A DNA stretch of 64,000 nucleotides, taken from assembly GCF_001660485.1 (NCBI RefSeq), contig NZ_CP013979.1, positions 4,216,001 through 4,280,000 on the forward strand, given 5' to 3'. The DNA comes from Agromyces aureus (lineage in GTDB: Bacteria; Actinomycetota; Actinomycetes; Actinomycetales; Microbacteriaceae). The position numbers and the translations under genes were made by a program. The notes beneath the pieces are model-generated. The model was given only the letters and a program-made list of their open reading frames with translations, had not been told where the DNA came from and did not search any database. Positions 16,858 through 27,350 of this stretch are shown in pieces (position 1 is the first letter of the stretch; every line of letters begins with the position of its first letter).

Positions 16858-18396
16858 TCAGGCGCGGTCGGTCCGTCGACGACTCACCGCGAGCGCGCCG
16901 AACAGCACGAGCGAGCCCGCCACGAGGGCGCCGGCGAGGCCGAGCGCCCCGGCGGCGTCGATGCCCGTCGCGGGCAGGCACGTGGTCGAGCCGGGTGCGC
17001 ACGGTGCCGGGGTCGCGGGCGTGGTGGGCGGCGGAGTCGGCGCGGGCGTGACCGTCAGGAGCATCGGGTCGCCGATCACGGGGTCGAAGAGCGCGCTCGT
17101 GGCGACGAGGCGCACGAGCAGGCCCGAGTTCGCGAGCGTTCCGTCGACGGTGAGCGACTCGCCCGTCTCGCCCGCGAAATCCGCCCAGGTGGTGCCTTCG
17201 TCGCTGCTCGACTGCCAGCGGATCTGCTGCCAGAAGTCGGCGGCCGTGGCGGTGAACGTGGCCGGCGTGCCCTCGGCGATGGTCAGATCGCCGCTGCCCG
17301 TGATCGTCGGCTTCGTGAAGACGAGCAGTTCGTCGGTGCCGCCGCTCGTGGCGTACACGCGATCGGCGTCGGCACCGGTCGGGCTGTACGCGTCGACCGA
17401 CTCGACGTTCGCGCCGATGTCGACCCTCGACCCGGCCGGCGTGCCGGTCGAGTAGTCGATCGCGACGATGCCGCCGGTGAGGCAGGCGATGTAGACGCGG
17501 TCGCCGTTCGGGGTCGAGTCGAGCAGGCGCGGACCGCAGTCGACGGGATCGGTCACGACCGGGTCGGCCGAGCCGGGCGTGAACGCCGAGACCGAGGTCG
17601 GCGTGCTGGAGTTCGAGCTCAGTACCCGATCGACGTTCTCGACGTAGGCGGTGTCCCACGGCAAGTCGCCGGTCGGCGTGAGCGTGCCGAGCGAGATCGA
17701 GCCGTCGCCGGCGATGTCGACCGCCTGCACGCCGCCGGCGGGGGCGGCTGCGAACGAGGTGAAGTACGCCTGCGTGTCGTCGGTGCGCACCGAGACGCCT
17801 CTGGACCCGTTGGGCACGTTGATGGTGCGCGGAACCGCCGAGGGGTCGGCGGTCGAGAACTGGTACTGCGGGTTGAACAGGGTCGCCGCGTAGACGTAGG
17901 TGCCAGACGTGTCGGCCTCGAGATCGACGAAGCCTCCCCCGGCGGTGATCACGGTGGGCGCGGGCGTGCCGCCCGCCTCGAGGTCCGCGGCGGGGTAGAC
18001 GAGGATCTGCCCGGGGTTGTAGAACGCGACCCACACCTGCGTGCCGTCGGGCGAGACCTGCACGGAGGTCGGGTTGAAGTCGGTGCCGGGTCCGAAGGTC
18101 ACGGCGCCGACCTGGGTGAAGTCCGTCGTGTCGTAGACGCGCAGGTCGGCGACTCCGCCGTCTCCACGTGAGATGACGAACACGTGGGTGCCGTCGGGCG
18201 TCGCATCGACGTCGATCGGGTACCGGCCGGAGGGCACCGCCAGGTAGGTCATCTCGGGGTCGGCGCTCGCGGGGGACACGGCGAACAGCCCCGCCGCGGA
18301 TACGGCGAGGAGCGTCAGCGCAGCCGTGACGAGCGCGAGACCGCGACGGCGGCGGCGCGACGCGAGCGGGCTCTGCCGGCGATCGGTGTCGAGCAT
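16858..18396 (-). CDS. LPxTG-anchored surface protein with beta-propeller repeats
   Basis: 512 residues from ATG 18396 (GGGAG upstream). A signal peptide covers about 15-45. YVTN-like beta-propeller blades then fill about 50-370 (DVDATPDGTHVFVISRGDG, VQVSPDGTQVWVAFYNPG, DSTPNGDRVYIACL). An immunoglobulin-like module (about 375-455) and a Pro/Thr linker follow. The sorting signal LPATG is at 474-478, with a hydrophobic helix and the Arg-rich tail SRRRTDRA. Sortase would attach it to the cell wall. Ligand or role is unknown; such propellers often mediate binding. Confidence 0.85.
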   Translation of the reverse strand: MLDTDRRQSPLASRRRRRGLALVTAALTLLAVSAAGLFAVSPASADPEMTYLAVPSGRYPIDVDATPDGTHVFVISRGDGGVADLRVYDTTDFTQVGAVTFGPGTDFNPTSVQVSPDGTQVWVAFYNPGQILVYPAADLEAGGTPAPTVITAGGGFVDLEADTSGTYVYAATLFNPQYQFSTADPSAVPRTINVPNGSRGVSVRTDDTQAYFTSFAAAPAGGVQAVDIAGDGSISLGTLTPTGDLPWDTAYVENVDRVLSSNSSTPTSVSAFTPGSADPVVTDPVDCGPRLLDSTPNGDRVYIACLTGGIVAIDYSTGTPAGSRVDIGANVESVDAYSPTGADADRVYATSGGTDELLVFTKPTITGSGDLTIAEGTPATFTATAADFWQQIRWQSSSDEGTTWADFAGETGESLTVDGTLANSGLLVRLVATSALFDPVIGDPMLLTVTPAPTPPPTTPATPAPCAPGSTTCLPATGIDAAGALGLAGALVAGSLVLFGALAVSRRRTDRA

Positions 18397-18572
18397 TCGT
18401 CGAGTCTCCCATCTGTCGCGCCCCGGCACCAGACCACGGGCCGCCGCGCGGAGTAGTGTTCGTGCAGATCGCCGACGATCAGACGCCCGCCCCAGCGTGC
18501 GGCACCGGTCGGCGGGCGCCGTGCCGCGGCATCCGTCACCGGCCGTTCACCCGACCGAATGAGACTGCTCGA

Positions 18573-19976
18573 ATGACGCTTCCCCCCGAGCCCCCCGCCG
18601 ATGCACCCCGCAACTTCCCGCCCTCGCCCCTGACGCCCGCCGACGGTGCGGCCGCGACCATCGGCGTGACGACCGACCACGTGGAGGCCGTCTCCGAGGC
18701 CGGAGCGCGCAAGGGCCGGATCCTCGCCTGGGGCCTGTGGGACTGGGGTTCGGCCGCCTTCAACGCGGTCGTGACCACGTTCGTGTTCACCGTGTACCTC
18801 ACGGGCGAATCCTTCGGGCCGAAGGGCACCGTCGAGGCGCAGCTCGGCTGGGCGCTCGCGATCGCGGGCCTGCTGATCGCGCTGCTCGCGCCGATCACGG
18901 GTCAGCGCTCCGACACGAGCGGACGCCGCAAGCTCTGGCTCGCCGTGAACACGTACATCGTCGTGCTCATCACGCTCGCCATGTTCTTCGTGCTACCGGC
19001 GCCCGAGTACCTGATGCTCGGCCTGTTCCTCGTGGCCGCGGGCAACGTGTTCTTCGAGTTCGCGGGCGTGAACTACAACGCGATGCTCGTGCAGGTGTCG
19101 ACGCCGCGCTCGATCGGCAAGGTCTCGGGCTTCGGCTGGGGCATGGGCTACGTCGGCGGCATCGTGCTGCTGCTCGTCGTCTACTTCGGCTTCATCCAGC
19201 CCGAGGTCGGGCTCTTCGGCGTGACGAACGCGAACGGGCTCGATGTGCGCGTCACCATGCTGGTGTCGGCGATCTGGTTCGGGCTCTTCGCCCTGCCCGT
19301 GCTGCTCGCCGTGCCCGAGTACCGCAACCCCGCCGCCGTCGATCGCGGCAAGGTCGGCTTCTTCGCGTCCTACGCGCGACTCGGCCGCGACATCAAGCGG
19401 CTCTGGAACGAGCAGCGCGACACCGTGTGGTTCCTGCTCGCGAGCGCGGTGTTCCGCGACGGCCTCGCCGGCGTCTTCACGTTCGGCGGCGTGCTCGCGG
19501 CATCCGTCTTCGGATTCTCGCCCGGCGAGGTGATCATCTTCGCGATCGCGGCCAACGTCGTCGCCGGCGTCTCGACCATCGCGGTCGGTGCGCTCGACGA
19601 CCGTCTCGGCGCGAAGCCCGTCATCATCACGGCGCTCATCGGCCTCGTCGTCAGCGGCCTGATCGTGTTCTTCCTGCACGACGGCGGCCAGATCGTGTTC
19701 TGGACCGCGGGCCTCGCGCTCTGCCTCTTCGTCGGCCCGGCGCAGTCGGCGAGCCGCACGTTCCTCGCACGCCTCATTCCGGCCGGGCGCGAGGGCGAGG
19801 TGTTCGGCCTGTACGCCACCACGGGCCGCGCCGTGAGCTTCCTCGCGCCGACGGCGTTCGCGCTGTTCGTCACGATCGGCGGCGAGCCGTACTTCGGCAT
19901 CCTCGGCATCGTCCTGGTGATCGCGCTCGGGCTCGCGCTGCTGATCCCCGTGAAGGCGGCGCCGGTGCGGCGGTAG
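18573..19976 (+). CDS. MFS transporter, UMF1 (Atg22-like) family
   Basis: 467 residues with about twelve transmembrane segments. WGLWDWGSAAFNAVVTTFVF near residue 54 is the family-specific first helix, with its Trp-Asp-Trp-Gly and Asn. GQRSDTSGRRKLWLA is the motif A loop. Yeast Atg22 exports amino acids from the vacuole, while bacterial members are uncharacterised. A hydrophilic, Pro-rich N-terminus of about 45 residues precedes helix 1. ATG 18573 is chosen because upstream in-frame starts lack domain support. No clear ribosome site is seen. Confidence 0.85.
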   Translation: MTLPPEPPADAPRNFPPSPLTPADGAAATIGVTTDHVEAVSEAGARKGRILAWGLWDWGSAAFNAVVTTFVFTVYLTGESFGPKGTVEAQLGWALAIAGLLIALLAPITGQRSDTSGRRKLWLAVNTYIVVLITLAMFFVLPAPEYLMLGLFLVAAGNVFFEFAGVNYNAMLVQVSTPRSIGKVSGFGWGMGYVGGIVLLLVVYFGFIQPEVGLFGVTNANGLDVRVTMLVSAIWFGLFALPVLLAVPEYRNPAAVDRGKVGFFASYARLGRDIKRLWNEQRDTVWFLLASAVFRDGLAGVFTFGGVLAASVFGFSPGEVIIFAIAANVVAGVSTIAVGALDDRLGAKPVIITALIGLVVSGLIVFFLHDGGQIVFWTAGLALCLFVGPAQSASRTFLARLIPAGREGEVFGLYATTGRAVSFLAPTAFALFVTIGGEPYFGILGIVLVIALGLALLIPVKAAPVRR

Positions 19977-19997
19977 GGCGGACCGGCGGGGTGTTCG

Positions 19998-20045
19998 GGC
20001 CTGCGCGCGCAGGCGCTCGTTCAGGCCTGCGCGCGCAGGCGCTCG
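19998..20045. repeat. 22-bp direct repeat carrying a CCTGCGCGCGCAGG palindrome
   Basis: The unit GGCCTGCGCGCGCAGGCGCT(CG) occurs at 19998-20019 and 20024-20045, a 26-bp period. One copy encodes the last residues of the TetR regulator and the other lies just past its stop codon. Each contains a perfect 14-bp palindrome that could act as a terminator between the convergent genes. Confidence 0.7.
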
Positions 20046-20659
20046 ACCACCTCGTCCATGGCGCGACCGACGAGTCGCGGCATGTCGATGGCGTCGGGGT
20101 CGAGCAGCCATTGCACCTGCAGGCCGTCCATGATCGCGATGAGGCCGGACGCGGAGTCGCGCAGTTCCTGCTCGTCGGTGTTGCCCGAGACCTCGCCGAG
20201 CACGCCGGCGATCTTCGAGCGCAGCCCTTCGGTGCGGCCCTGGAAGTAGTCGTGGGCCGGATGCCCGTCGGTCACCGATTCTCCGGAGAGCACCGAGTAC
20301 GCCTGCACGACGCCTCGCCGGTGCGTGTTCTCCTCGACCGTGTCGACGAGGTGCTGCAGGAAGGCGGGGCCCTCGACCTGCGCCCGCTCGGGGATGCCGG
20401 CCACCTCCTCGCCGTCGCGGTACTTCAGCATCGCGACGAGCAGCCCCTCCTTGGAGCCGAAGTGGTGCAGCACGCCCGCGTGGGTCATGCCGGCCTGGTC
20501 GGCGACTTCGACGAGGGCGCCCTTGTTGTAGCCGCGGGCGCCGAACACGTTCAGGGCGGCCTTCAGCACTGCCTCGCGGCGTTCGGTCGTGCGCGCCTGA
20601 GGGCGCTGCACGCGCTCGGCCGCGGGCTTCGTGGCCCCGGCTCGCGTTGTGTCCACCAC
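20021..20659 (-). CDS. TetR family regulator, probable repressor of the beta-glucoside operon
   Basis: 212 residues from GTG 20659, preceded by GAAGGAA. The N-terminal helix-turn-helix (about 20-65) reads RREAVLKAALNVFGARGYNKGALVEVADQAGMTHAGVLHHFGSKEGLL; this call joins two overlapping motifs, split here at. Confidence 0.
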   Translation of the reverse strand: MVDTTRAGATKPAAERVQRPQARTTERREAVLKAALNVFGARGYNKGALVEVADQAGMTHAGVLHHFGSKEGLLVAMLKYRDGEEVAGIPERAQVEGPAFLQHLVDTVEENTHRRGVVQAYSVLSGESVTDGHPAHDYFQGRTEGLRSKIAGVLGEVSGNTDEQELRDSASGLIAIMDGLQVQWLLDPDAIDMPRLVGRAMDEVVERLRAQA

Positions 20660-20804
20660 GGATTGTTCCTTCCTCGTGCAGCGCCGACTCACGGCATCCG
20701 CTTCTGTGCAGGATGCCGCTTCGGGCGTCGCATGTCGAGTGCAGCACTCGATGTTCGGGTCTGTCGGACGCCACCGTTCGCCGTTACCGAACCGTGACAT
20801 CATT

Positions 20805-20828
20805 CACTTACTTACTAGTCAGTAAGTG
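20805..20828. promoter_or_regulatory. TetR-type operator in the tetR/GH3 divergent spacer
   Basis: CACTTACTTA-CTAG-TCAGTAAGTG is a 24-bp palindrome with a single mismatched pair. It lies 51 nt upstream of the GH3 start and 146 nt from the divergent TetR gene. The ACTTACT/AGTAAGT arms are typical of TetR regulators of sugar operons. It is the obvious binding site for the neighbouring regulator. Confidence 0.75.
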
Positions 20829-20878
20829 TGTCACGATGTCCCACGTCACTCAACGACGAGCATGGATGGAGTTCAGGC

Positions 20879-23440
20879 GTGACCGCAACGACGACCGCCC
20901 CCGGGGCCCTCGACCCGAACAGGGCACCCGCAGCCGACACCCTCGGCGCACCGGCGATCGACCCGGCGACCCTCGCCGCATCGCTCCCGCTCGCCGAGAA
21001 GGTGGCCCTGCTCACGGGCGCCGCGACCTGGACGCTCCGGTCGATCCCCGAGATCGGCATGCGCACCATGACCGTCTCCGACGGCCCCATCGGCGTTCGC
21101 GGCACGGGCGAAGACGGACTCCCCTCGGCGCAGCTGCCCGCCCCCTCGGCCACGGCCGCCACATGGGACGTCGACCTGCAGGCCCGACTCGGCGCGCTCA
21201 TGGCCGGCGAGGCCCGCCGCAAGGGCGTCGACGTGATCCTCGCGCCCGTCGTGAACCTCCAGCGCAGCCCCGTCGGCGGCCGCCACTTCGAGTGCCTCTC
21301 CGAGGACCCGCTGCTCACGGCCCGCCTCGCCGTCGCGTTCATCGACGCGATCCAGGCCGGCGGCATCGCCGCCTGCGTCAAGCACTTCATCGGCAACGAG
21401 ACCGAGACCGACCGCACCTCCTACCTCTCGCGCATCGACGAGCAGACGCTGCGCGAGGTGTACCTCGCGCCGTTCGAGGCCGTCGTCGACGCCGGCGTCT
21501 GGACCATCATGGCCGCCTACAACGGCCTCACCCGCGACGGCGTCGAGGCCACCTCGACGGCGCACGAGCCCCTGCTCCGCGGCATCCTCAAGGGCGAATG
21601 GCAGTTCGACGGCGTCGTGATCAGCGACTGGCTCGCCACGAAGACCGCCGTCGAACCCGCCATCGCGGGCCTCGACCTCGTGATGCCCGGCCCCGGCGGC
21701 CCCTGGGCCGACGGCCTGCTCGCCGCGGTCGAGGCCGGCCTCGTGCCCGAATCGGTCATCGACGACAAGGTCGCGCGCATCATCCGCCTCGCCGACCGCG
21801 TCGGTGCGCTCAGCGGCCTCGCCGGCGAGACGCTCCCGTTCGACGCGAGCGGCGCCACCGCCGACCCGGCCGGCGACGAGGTCGTCGCCCTGCTCACCGA
21901 AGCGGCCGCCCGCTCGACCGTCGTGCTCCGCAACGACGGTGGACTCCTGCCAGTCGACCCCGCGCTCCGCGGGCGCATCGCCCTCATCGGGCACAACGCC
22001 GTGCAGCCCTTCACGCAGGGCGGCGGCAGCGCGTTCGTCACCCCGCCGCACGAGAGCCAGCCGCTCGACGCGCTGCGCGCCGCGTTCCCCGACGCCGCGG
22101 TGGACCTGCTCCGCGGCGGAGCGACGACCCTGCGCGCGCCGCTCGTGCCCGCCGAGCTCCTGTCGACGCCGACCGGCGAGCCCGGCGTGCTCGTCGAGCT
22201 CCTCGACGAGCACGGCGAGCTCATCGGGTCGCAGCTGCTCCCGGACGCCGAGGCGCTGTGGTTCCCGGTCGACGACGACGCCGCGGCATCCGTTCACGTG
22301 ACCACCGACCTGCGCCTCGCGCGGGCCGGACGCCACCTCATCGACCTCGGACCCGTCGGCGCCCACCGCGTCGTGGTCGACGGCGTCGAGCGCAGCACCT
22401 CGCAGCACGTCGTCGGCGCCGAGGTCATCCTCGACTCCAGCTACGCGAATCCCGAGCACGTCGAGACCGTCATCGTCGCCGACGAGGCGCGCGACGTGCG
22501 CATCGAGGTCGACGCGCAGATCATCGACGGTGAGTCGTACGGCCGCTTCGTTCGACTGCACTTCCGCCACCTCGAGCCCAGCCTCAGCATCGACGAGGAG
22601 ATCGAGCAGGCCGTCGCCGCCGCCGGGCAGGCCGACCTGGCCGTCGTCGTCGTCGGCACGAACTCCGAGACCGAGTCCGAGGGCTGGGATCGCCCCGACC
22701 TCGCGCTGCCCGGACGCCAGAACGAGCTCGTGCGTCGCGTCGCGGCCGCGAACCCCGCCACCGTCGTCGTCGTGAACGCCGGCGCGCCCGTGCTACTGCC
22801 GTGGCTCGACGAGGTCGCCGCCGTGCTCTGGTGGTGGCTGCCCGGCCAGGAGGCCGGCAGGTCGCTCGCGGCCGTGCTCACGGGCGCCATCGAGCCGAGC
22901 GGCCGACTGCCCTGGACCCTGCCCGCGAGCGAGGCCGACGTGCCCGTTCCGAACGGCCTCCCGGTCGACGGCGTCATCGACTACGCCGAGGGCGTCGACG
23001 TCGGCCACCGCGGCTGGGACCGCCTCGAGCGCACGCCCGCCCGAGAGTTCGGCTTCGGACTCGGGTACGCCGCCTGGGCGTATCGCGGGCTCGAACTCGT
23101 CGACGCGGCATCCGGAACCGCCGAGGCCGACGCCTTCGTCACCGCCCGCGTGACCGTCGCCAACACGAGCGACCGCGACGGCCGCGAGGTCGTACAGGTC
23201 TACCTGTCGGCCGACCCCGCCGACGCGACCCGGCCCCTGCGCTGGCTCGCGGGCTTCGCCGTCGTCGATGTCGCCGCGGGCGGCACCGCGACCGTCGACA
23301 TCCCGATCGCACGCAGGTCGTTCGAGACCTGGGCGACGGATGCCGCATCCTGGACCCTTCCGTCTGGCACCTACAGGGTGCACGCGGGCCGGTCCTCCCG
23401 AGACCTCAGCCTCGAGGCCGTGCACACGGTCGCGGGCTGA
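20879..23440 (+). CDS. Glycoside hydrolase family 3 beta-glucosidase
   Basis: 853 residues from GTG 20879 (GGAG 9 nt upstream), no signal peptide, so cytoplasmic. Domain order: GH3 N-terminal TIM barrel (about 35-310) with substrate loop KHFIGNETETDR and nucleophile Asp in GVVISDW near residue 250; the alpha/beta sandwich, interrupted by a PA14-like insert (about 430-560); and a C-terminal fibronectin-III-like domain (VTVANTSDRDGREVVQVYLS near 760). It hydrolyses beta-linked gluco-oligosaccharides after import. It is the first gene of the operon with the family-5 ABC importer, under the 20805-20828 operator. Linkage preference is not readable. Confidence 0.93.
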   Translation: MTATTTAPGALDPNRAPAADTLGAPAIDPATLAASLPLAEKVALLTGAATWTLRSIPEIGMRTMTVSDGPIGVRGTGEDGLPSAQLPAPSATAATWDVDLQARLGALMAGEARRKGVDVILAPVVNLQRSPVGGRHFECLSEDPLLTARLAVAFIDAIQAGGIAACVKHFIGNETETDRTSYLSRIDEQTLREVYLAPFEAVVDAGVWTIMAAYNGLTRDGVEATSTAHEPLLRGILKGEWQFDGVVISDWLATKTAVEPAIAGLDLVMPGPGGPWADGLLAAVEAGLVPESVIDDKVARIIRLADRVGALSGLAGETLPFDASGATADPAGDEVVALLTEAAARSTVVLRNDGGLLPVDPALRGRIALIGHNAVQPFTQGGGSAFVTPPHESQPLDALRAAFPDAAVDLLRGGATTLRAPLVPAELLSTPTGEPGVLVELLDEHGELIGSQLLPDAEALWFPVDDDAAASVHVTTDLRLARAGRHLIDLGPVGAHRVVVDGVERSTSQHVVGAEVILDSSYANPEHVETVIVADEARDVRIEVDAQIIDGESYGRFVRLHFRHLEPSLSIDEEIEQAVAAAGQADLAVVVVGTNSETESEGWDRPDLALPGRQNELVRRVAAANPATVVVVNAGAPVLLPWLDEVAAVLWWWLPGQEAGRSLAAVLTGAIEPSGRLPWTLPASEADVPVPNGLPVDGVIDYAEGVDVGHRGWDRLERTPAREFGFGLGYAAWAYRGLELVDAASGTAEADAFVTARVTVANTSDRDGREVVQVYLSADPADATRPLRWLAGFAVVDVAAGGTATVDIPIARRSFETWATDAASWTLPSGTYRVHAGRSSRDLSLEAVHTVAG

Positions 23441-23519
23441 GCACCACCCAACGCAATACGAACGCATCACAACGCACCACCTGATCGCACCACCACACAC
23501 AATGCAAGGAGGCATGGAA

Positions 23520-25178
23520 ATGCGAAAGAGCATCCTCGCCGCGGGCGCCGTACTGGTCGCCGCCGGCTTGGCTTTCACAGGGTGCAGCGCGGACACGAGC
23601 GGCGGCGGTGACACCGGTTCCAAGGTGCTCACCGTCGGCATGCCGAACGGACCGCAGCAGCCGAACCAGAACCCGCTCGCGACCGGATCGGCATCGCTGT
23701 CGCTCGGGTACGCGTTCGTCGTCTACGAGTCGCTCATGCAGAACAACGAGATCGACCCGACCGAGGCGCCCACGCCCTGGCTCGCCGAGTCGGTCGAGTG
23801 GAACCCCGAGTACGCGCAGGCGACCATCACGCCGCGCGATGGCGTCAAGTGGTCCGACGGCGAGGCCTTCACCGCCGACGACATCGCCTTCTCGATCCAG
23901 CTCCGCAAGGACAACCCCGAGCTGAACATCGACTTCCCCGACCAGTACGGCGACATCTCCGTCGAGGACGGCAAGGTCGTCGTGAACTTCACGACGGGCC
24001 AGTACGTCAACCAGGTCAAGCTCTACCGTCTCCTCATCGTGCCCAAGCACATCTGGGAGGGCGAGGACGCCGTCACGTTCAGCGACGACGACATGATCGG
24101 CACCGGCCCGTTCACGCTGAAGTCCTTCAGCGCCCAGGCCGTCACGCTCACCCCCAACGAGACGTACTGGGGCGGCAAGTCGAAGGTCGCCGAGCTCCGC
24201 TACGACGCCTACAACGACAACGCCGGCCTGACGACGGCGCTCACCACGGGTGAGGCGCAGTGGGGCTGGACCTTCATTCCCGACTACGAGTCGACCTACA
24301 TCGCCAAGGACCCCGACCACTTCAACCAGGTCGCCGGCGGCGGCTTCGGCGTCGACGTGCTGTACCTGAACAACGAGACGAAGCCGTTCGACAACCTGGC
24401 CTTCCGCCAGGCGCTGAACATGGTCGTCGACCACGCCGACATCACGAAGACCGCGGGCTACGGCGTGTGGCCCGAGATCACGAGCGTGACCGGCCTGCCC
24501 CAGCCCTCCGGTGACGCGTTCATCTCCGAGGCGTACCAGGGCCAGGAGCTCACGGTCGACGTCGACGGCGCCAAGAAGGTGCTGACCGACGCCGGGTACA
24601 CCTACGACGGCGACAAGCTCATCGATCCCGACGGCGAGGCGGTCTCGTTCAAGCTGACCAACCCCAGCGGCTGGACCGACTACCTCGACGCGCTCGGCAT
24701 CATCGCCGAGGGTGCGAAGTCGCTCGGCGCCGAGGCCACGGTCGACGCGATCGTGCAGGACACCTGGTTCAACGACACCATCCCGTTCGGCAACTTCCAG
24801 GCCTCGCTGCACTGGACCGACGCCGGCTCCACGCCGTGGAACCTGTACTCGAACATCATGGACGGCGCCTCGTACGTGCCGCTCGGCGAGACCGCGAACT
24901 GGAACTTCGGCCGGTACAACAACGACGAGGTCACCCAGGCGCTCGCGACGTACAAGTCCGCGACCGAGGACTCCGACCGCCAGGCGGCACTCGACGTCGT
25001 GCAGAAGCACTACGTCGAGGATGTCCCGGGCATCGTGATCTGGTCGCGTCCGGCCGTGGCGCAGTACTCCACGCAGAACTACACCGGATTCCCCACCTCC
25101 GAGGACCCCTACGCGAACCCGCAGCCGACGGGCCCGCAGGCGGCACTCATCCTCTCCAAGCTCACCCCGAGCGAGTGA
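23520..25178 (+). CDS. ABC importer substrate-binding lipoprotein, family 5 (SBP_bac_5)
   Basis: 552 residues from ATG 23520, which has a perfect AAGGAGG site 7 nt upstream; an ATG two codons earlier is too close to that site. The signal peptide ends in the lipobox FTGC (Cys22). The mature protein has the class C, peptide/oligosaccharide binding fold with [29 protein letters not shown] and [10 protein letters not shown] motifs. Family-5 proteins bind peptides, nickel or oligosaccharides; the operon partner, a GH3 beta-glucosidase, argues for beta-gluco-oligosaccharides. It feeds the permeases encoded at 26372 and 27351. Confidence 0.92.
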   Translation: MRKSILAAGAVLVAAGLAFTGCSADTSGGGDTGSKVLTVGMPNGPQQPNQNPLATGSASLSLGYAFVVYESLMQNNEIDPTEAPTPWLAESVEWNPEYAQATITPRDGVKWSDGEAFTADDIAFSIQLRKDNPELNIDFPDQYGDISVEDGKVVVNFTTGQYVNQVKLYRLLIVPKHIWEGEDAVTFSDDDMIGTGPFTLKSFSAQAVTLTPNETYWGGKSKVAELRYDAYNDNAGLTTALTTGEAQWGWTFIPDYESTYIAKDPDHFNQVAGGGFGVDVLYLNNETKPFDNLAFRQALNMVVDHADITKTAGYGVWPEITSVTGLPQPSGDAFISEAYQGQELTVDVDGAKKVLTDAGYTYDGDKLIDPDGEAVSFKLTNPSGWTDYLDALGIIAEGAKSLGAEATVDAIVQDTWFNDTIPFGNFQASLHWTDAGSTPWNLYSNIMDGASYVPLGETANWNFGRYNNDEVTQALATYKSATEDSDRQAALDVVQKHYVEDVPGIVIWSRPAVAQYSTQNYTGFPTSEDPYANPQPTGPQAALILSKLTPSE

Positions 25179-25243
25179 GACCCGCCGGGCGCGAGCCCGG
25201 TGCATCCGGAACATCCGCGGCCTGCCGCATGATGTGACGATGA

Positions 25244-25275
25244 GGTGCGGCGGATGCCCCGGCATCCGCCGCACC
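25244..25275. terminator. 15-bp hairpin between binding-protein and ATPase genes
   Basis: GGTGCGGCGGATGCC (25244-25258) pairs perfectly with 25261-25275 across a 2-nt loop. Sitting after the binding-protein gene and without a U-tract, it probably acts as a partial terminator or 3' stabiliser, giving an excess of binding protein over membrane components. It is a GGATGCC palindrome. Confidence 0.6.
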
Positions 25276-25313
25276 ACCACTCAACGTTGAGCCCCGACCG
25301 TGAGGTGACCCGA

Positions 25314-26371
<1,058 letters not shown>

Positions 26372-26375
<4 letters not shown>

Positions 26376-27349
26376 GGTTCTTCCTGCGCCGACTCGGCTT
26401 CTACCTGATCACCTTCTGGGCCGCGGTCACGATCAACTTCTTCATCCCGCGCATCATGCCCGGCGACCCGGTGAGCGCGCTCATCGCGAAGAACCAGGGC
26501 CGCATCAGCCCCGACGCCGCCGATGCGCTGCGCACGCTGTTCGGCCTCGACGAGAACATGTCGCTCTGGGATCAGTACGTGCAGTACTGGAACCTGCTGC
26601 TGCACGGCGAGCTCGGCACCTCGTTCGCCTACTCCGCCCCCGTCGCCGACGTCATCGCCGGAGCCATCCCCTGGACCATCGGCCTGGTCGGCATCGCGAC
26701 GATCATCAGCTTCACGCTCGGCACGCTCCTCGGCTCCGGCATCGGCTGGCGTCGCGGCACCTGGGCCGACTCGCTCCTGCCGATCTCGACGTTCTTCTCG
26801 GCCGTGCCGTACTTCTGGCTCGCGCTGATCGCGATCTCGATCTTCTCGGTCACGCTCGGCTGGTTCCCCGCGAGCGGCAGCTACGACCGTTCACTGGTGC
26901 CGTCGTTCTCGTGGGAGTTCATCTCCTCCGTCATCTACTACGGCACCCTGCCCGCCCTGACGATCGTGATCTCGTCGATCTCGGGCTGGATCCTCGGCAT
27001 GCGCAACATGATGGTCACGGTCTCGTCCGAGGACTACGTGACGGTCGCGCAGGCGAAGGGGGTCTCGGAGCGCACCGCGCTGTTCGGCTACTCGGCTCGG
27101 AACGCGATCCTGCCGCAGGTGTCGAGCTTCGCGCTCTCGCTCGGCTTCATCGTCGGCGGCACGCTCGTCATGGAGATCGTCTTCTCCTATCAGGGCATCG
27201 GCTACTACCTCTTCACGGCGGTCGCCGCGAAGGACTACCCGCTCATGCAGGGCATCTTCCTCGTGATCACGGTCGCGGTGCTGTTCGCCAACATCGTGGC
27301 CGACTTCATCTACGGGGTGCTCGATCCGCGCACCCGACAGGAGGGCTGA
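26372..27349 (+). CDS. Oligosaccharide/peptide ABC transporter permease (OppB/DppB-like)
   Basis: 325 residues with six transmembrane segments. The N-terminal TM1 [20 protein letters not shown] and periplasmic loop [17 protein letters not shown] (with the family's P-G-D-P) are followed by BPD_transp_1 helices. The cytoplasmic EAA-like loop is [24 protein letters not shown]. Translation is coupled to the ATPase gene by an ATGA overlap. Together with the permease encoded at 27351 it forms the channel. Confidence 0.92.
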
Positions 27350-27350
27350 C

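Noticed and set aside
23406..25280. A 624-codon minus-strand frame opposite the family-5 binding-protein gene
   Set aside because: Antisense shadow; its product is Val/Arg/Asp-rich repetitive sequence with no recognisable fold.
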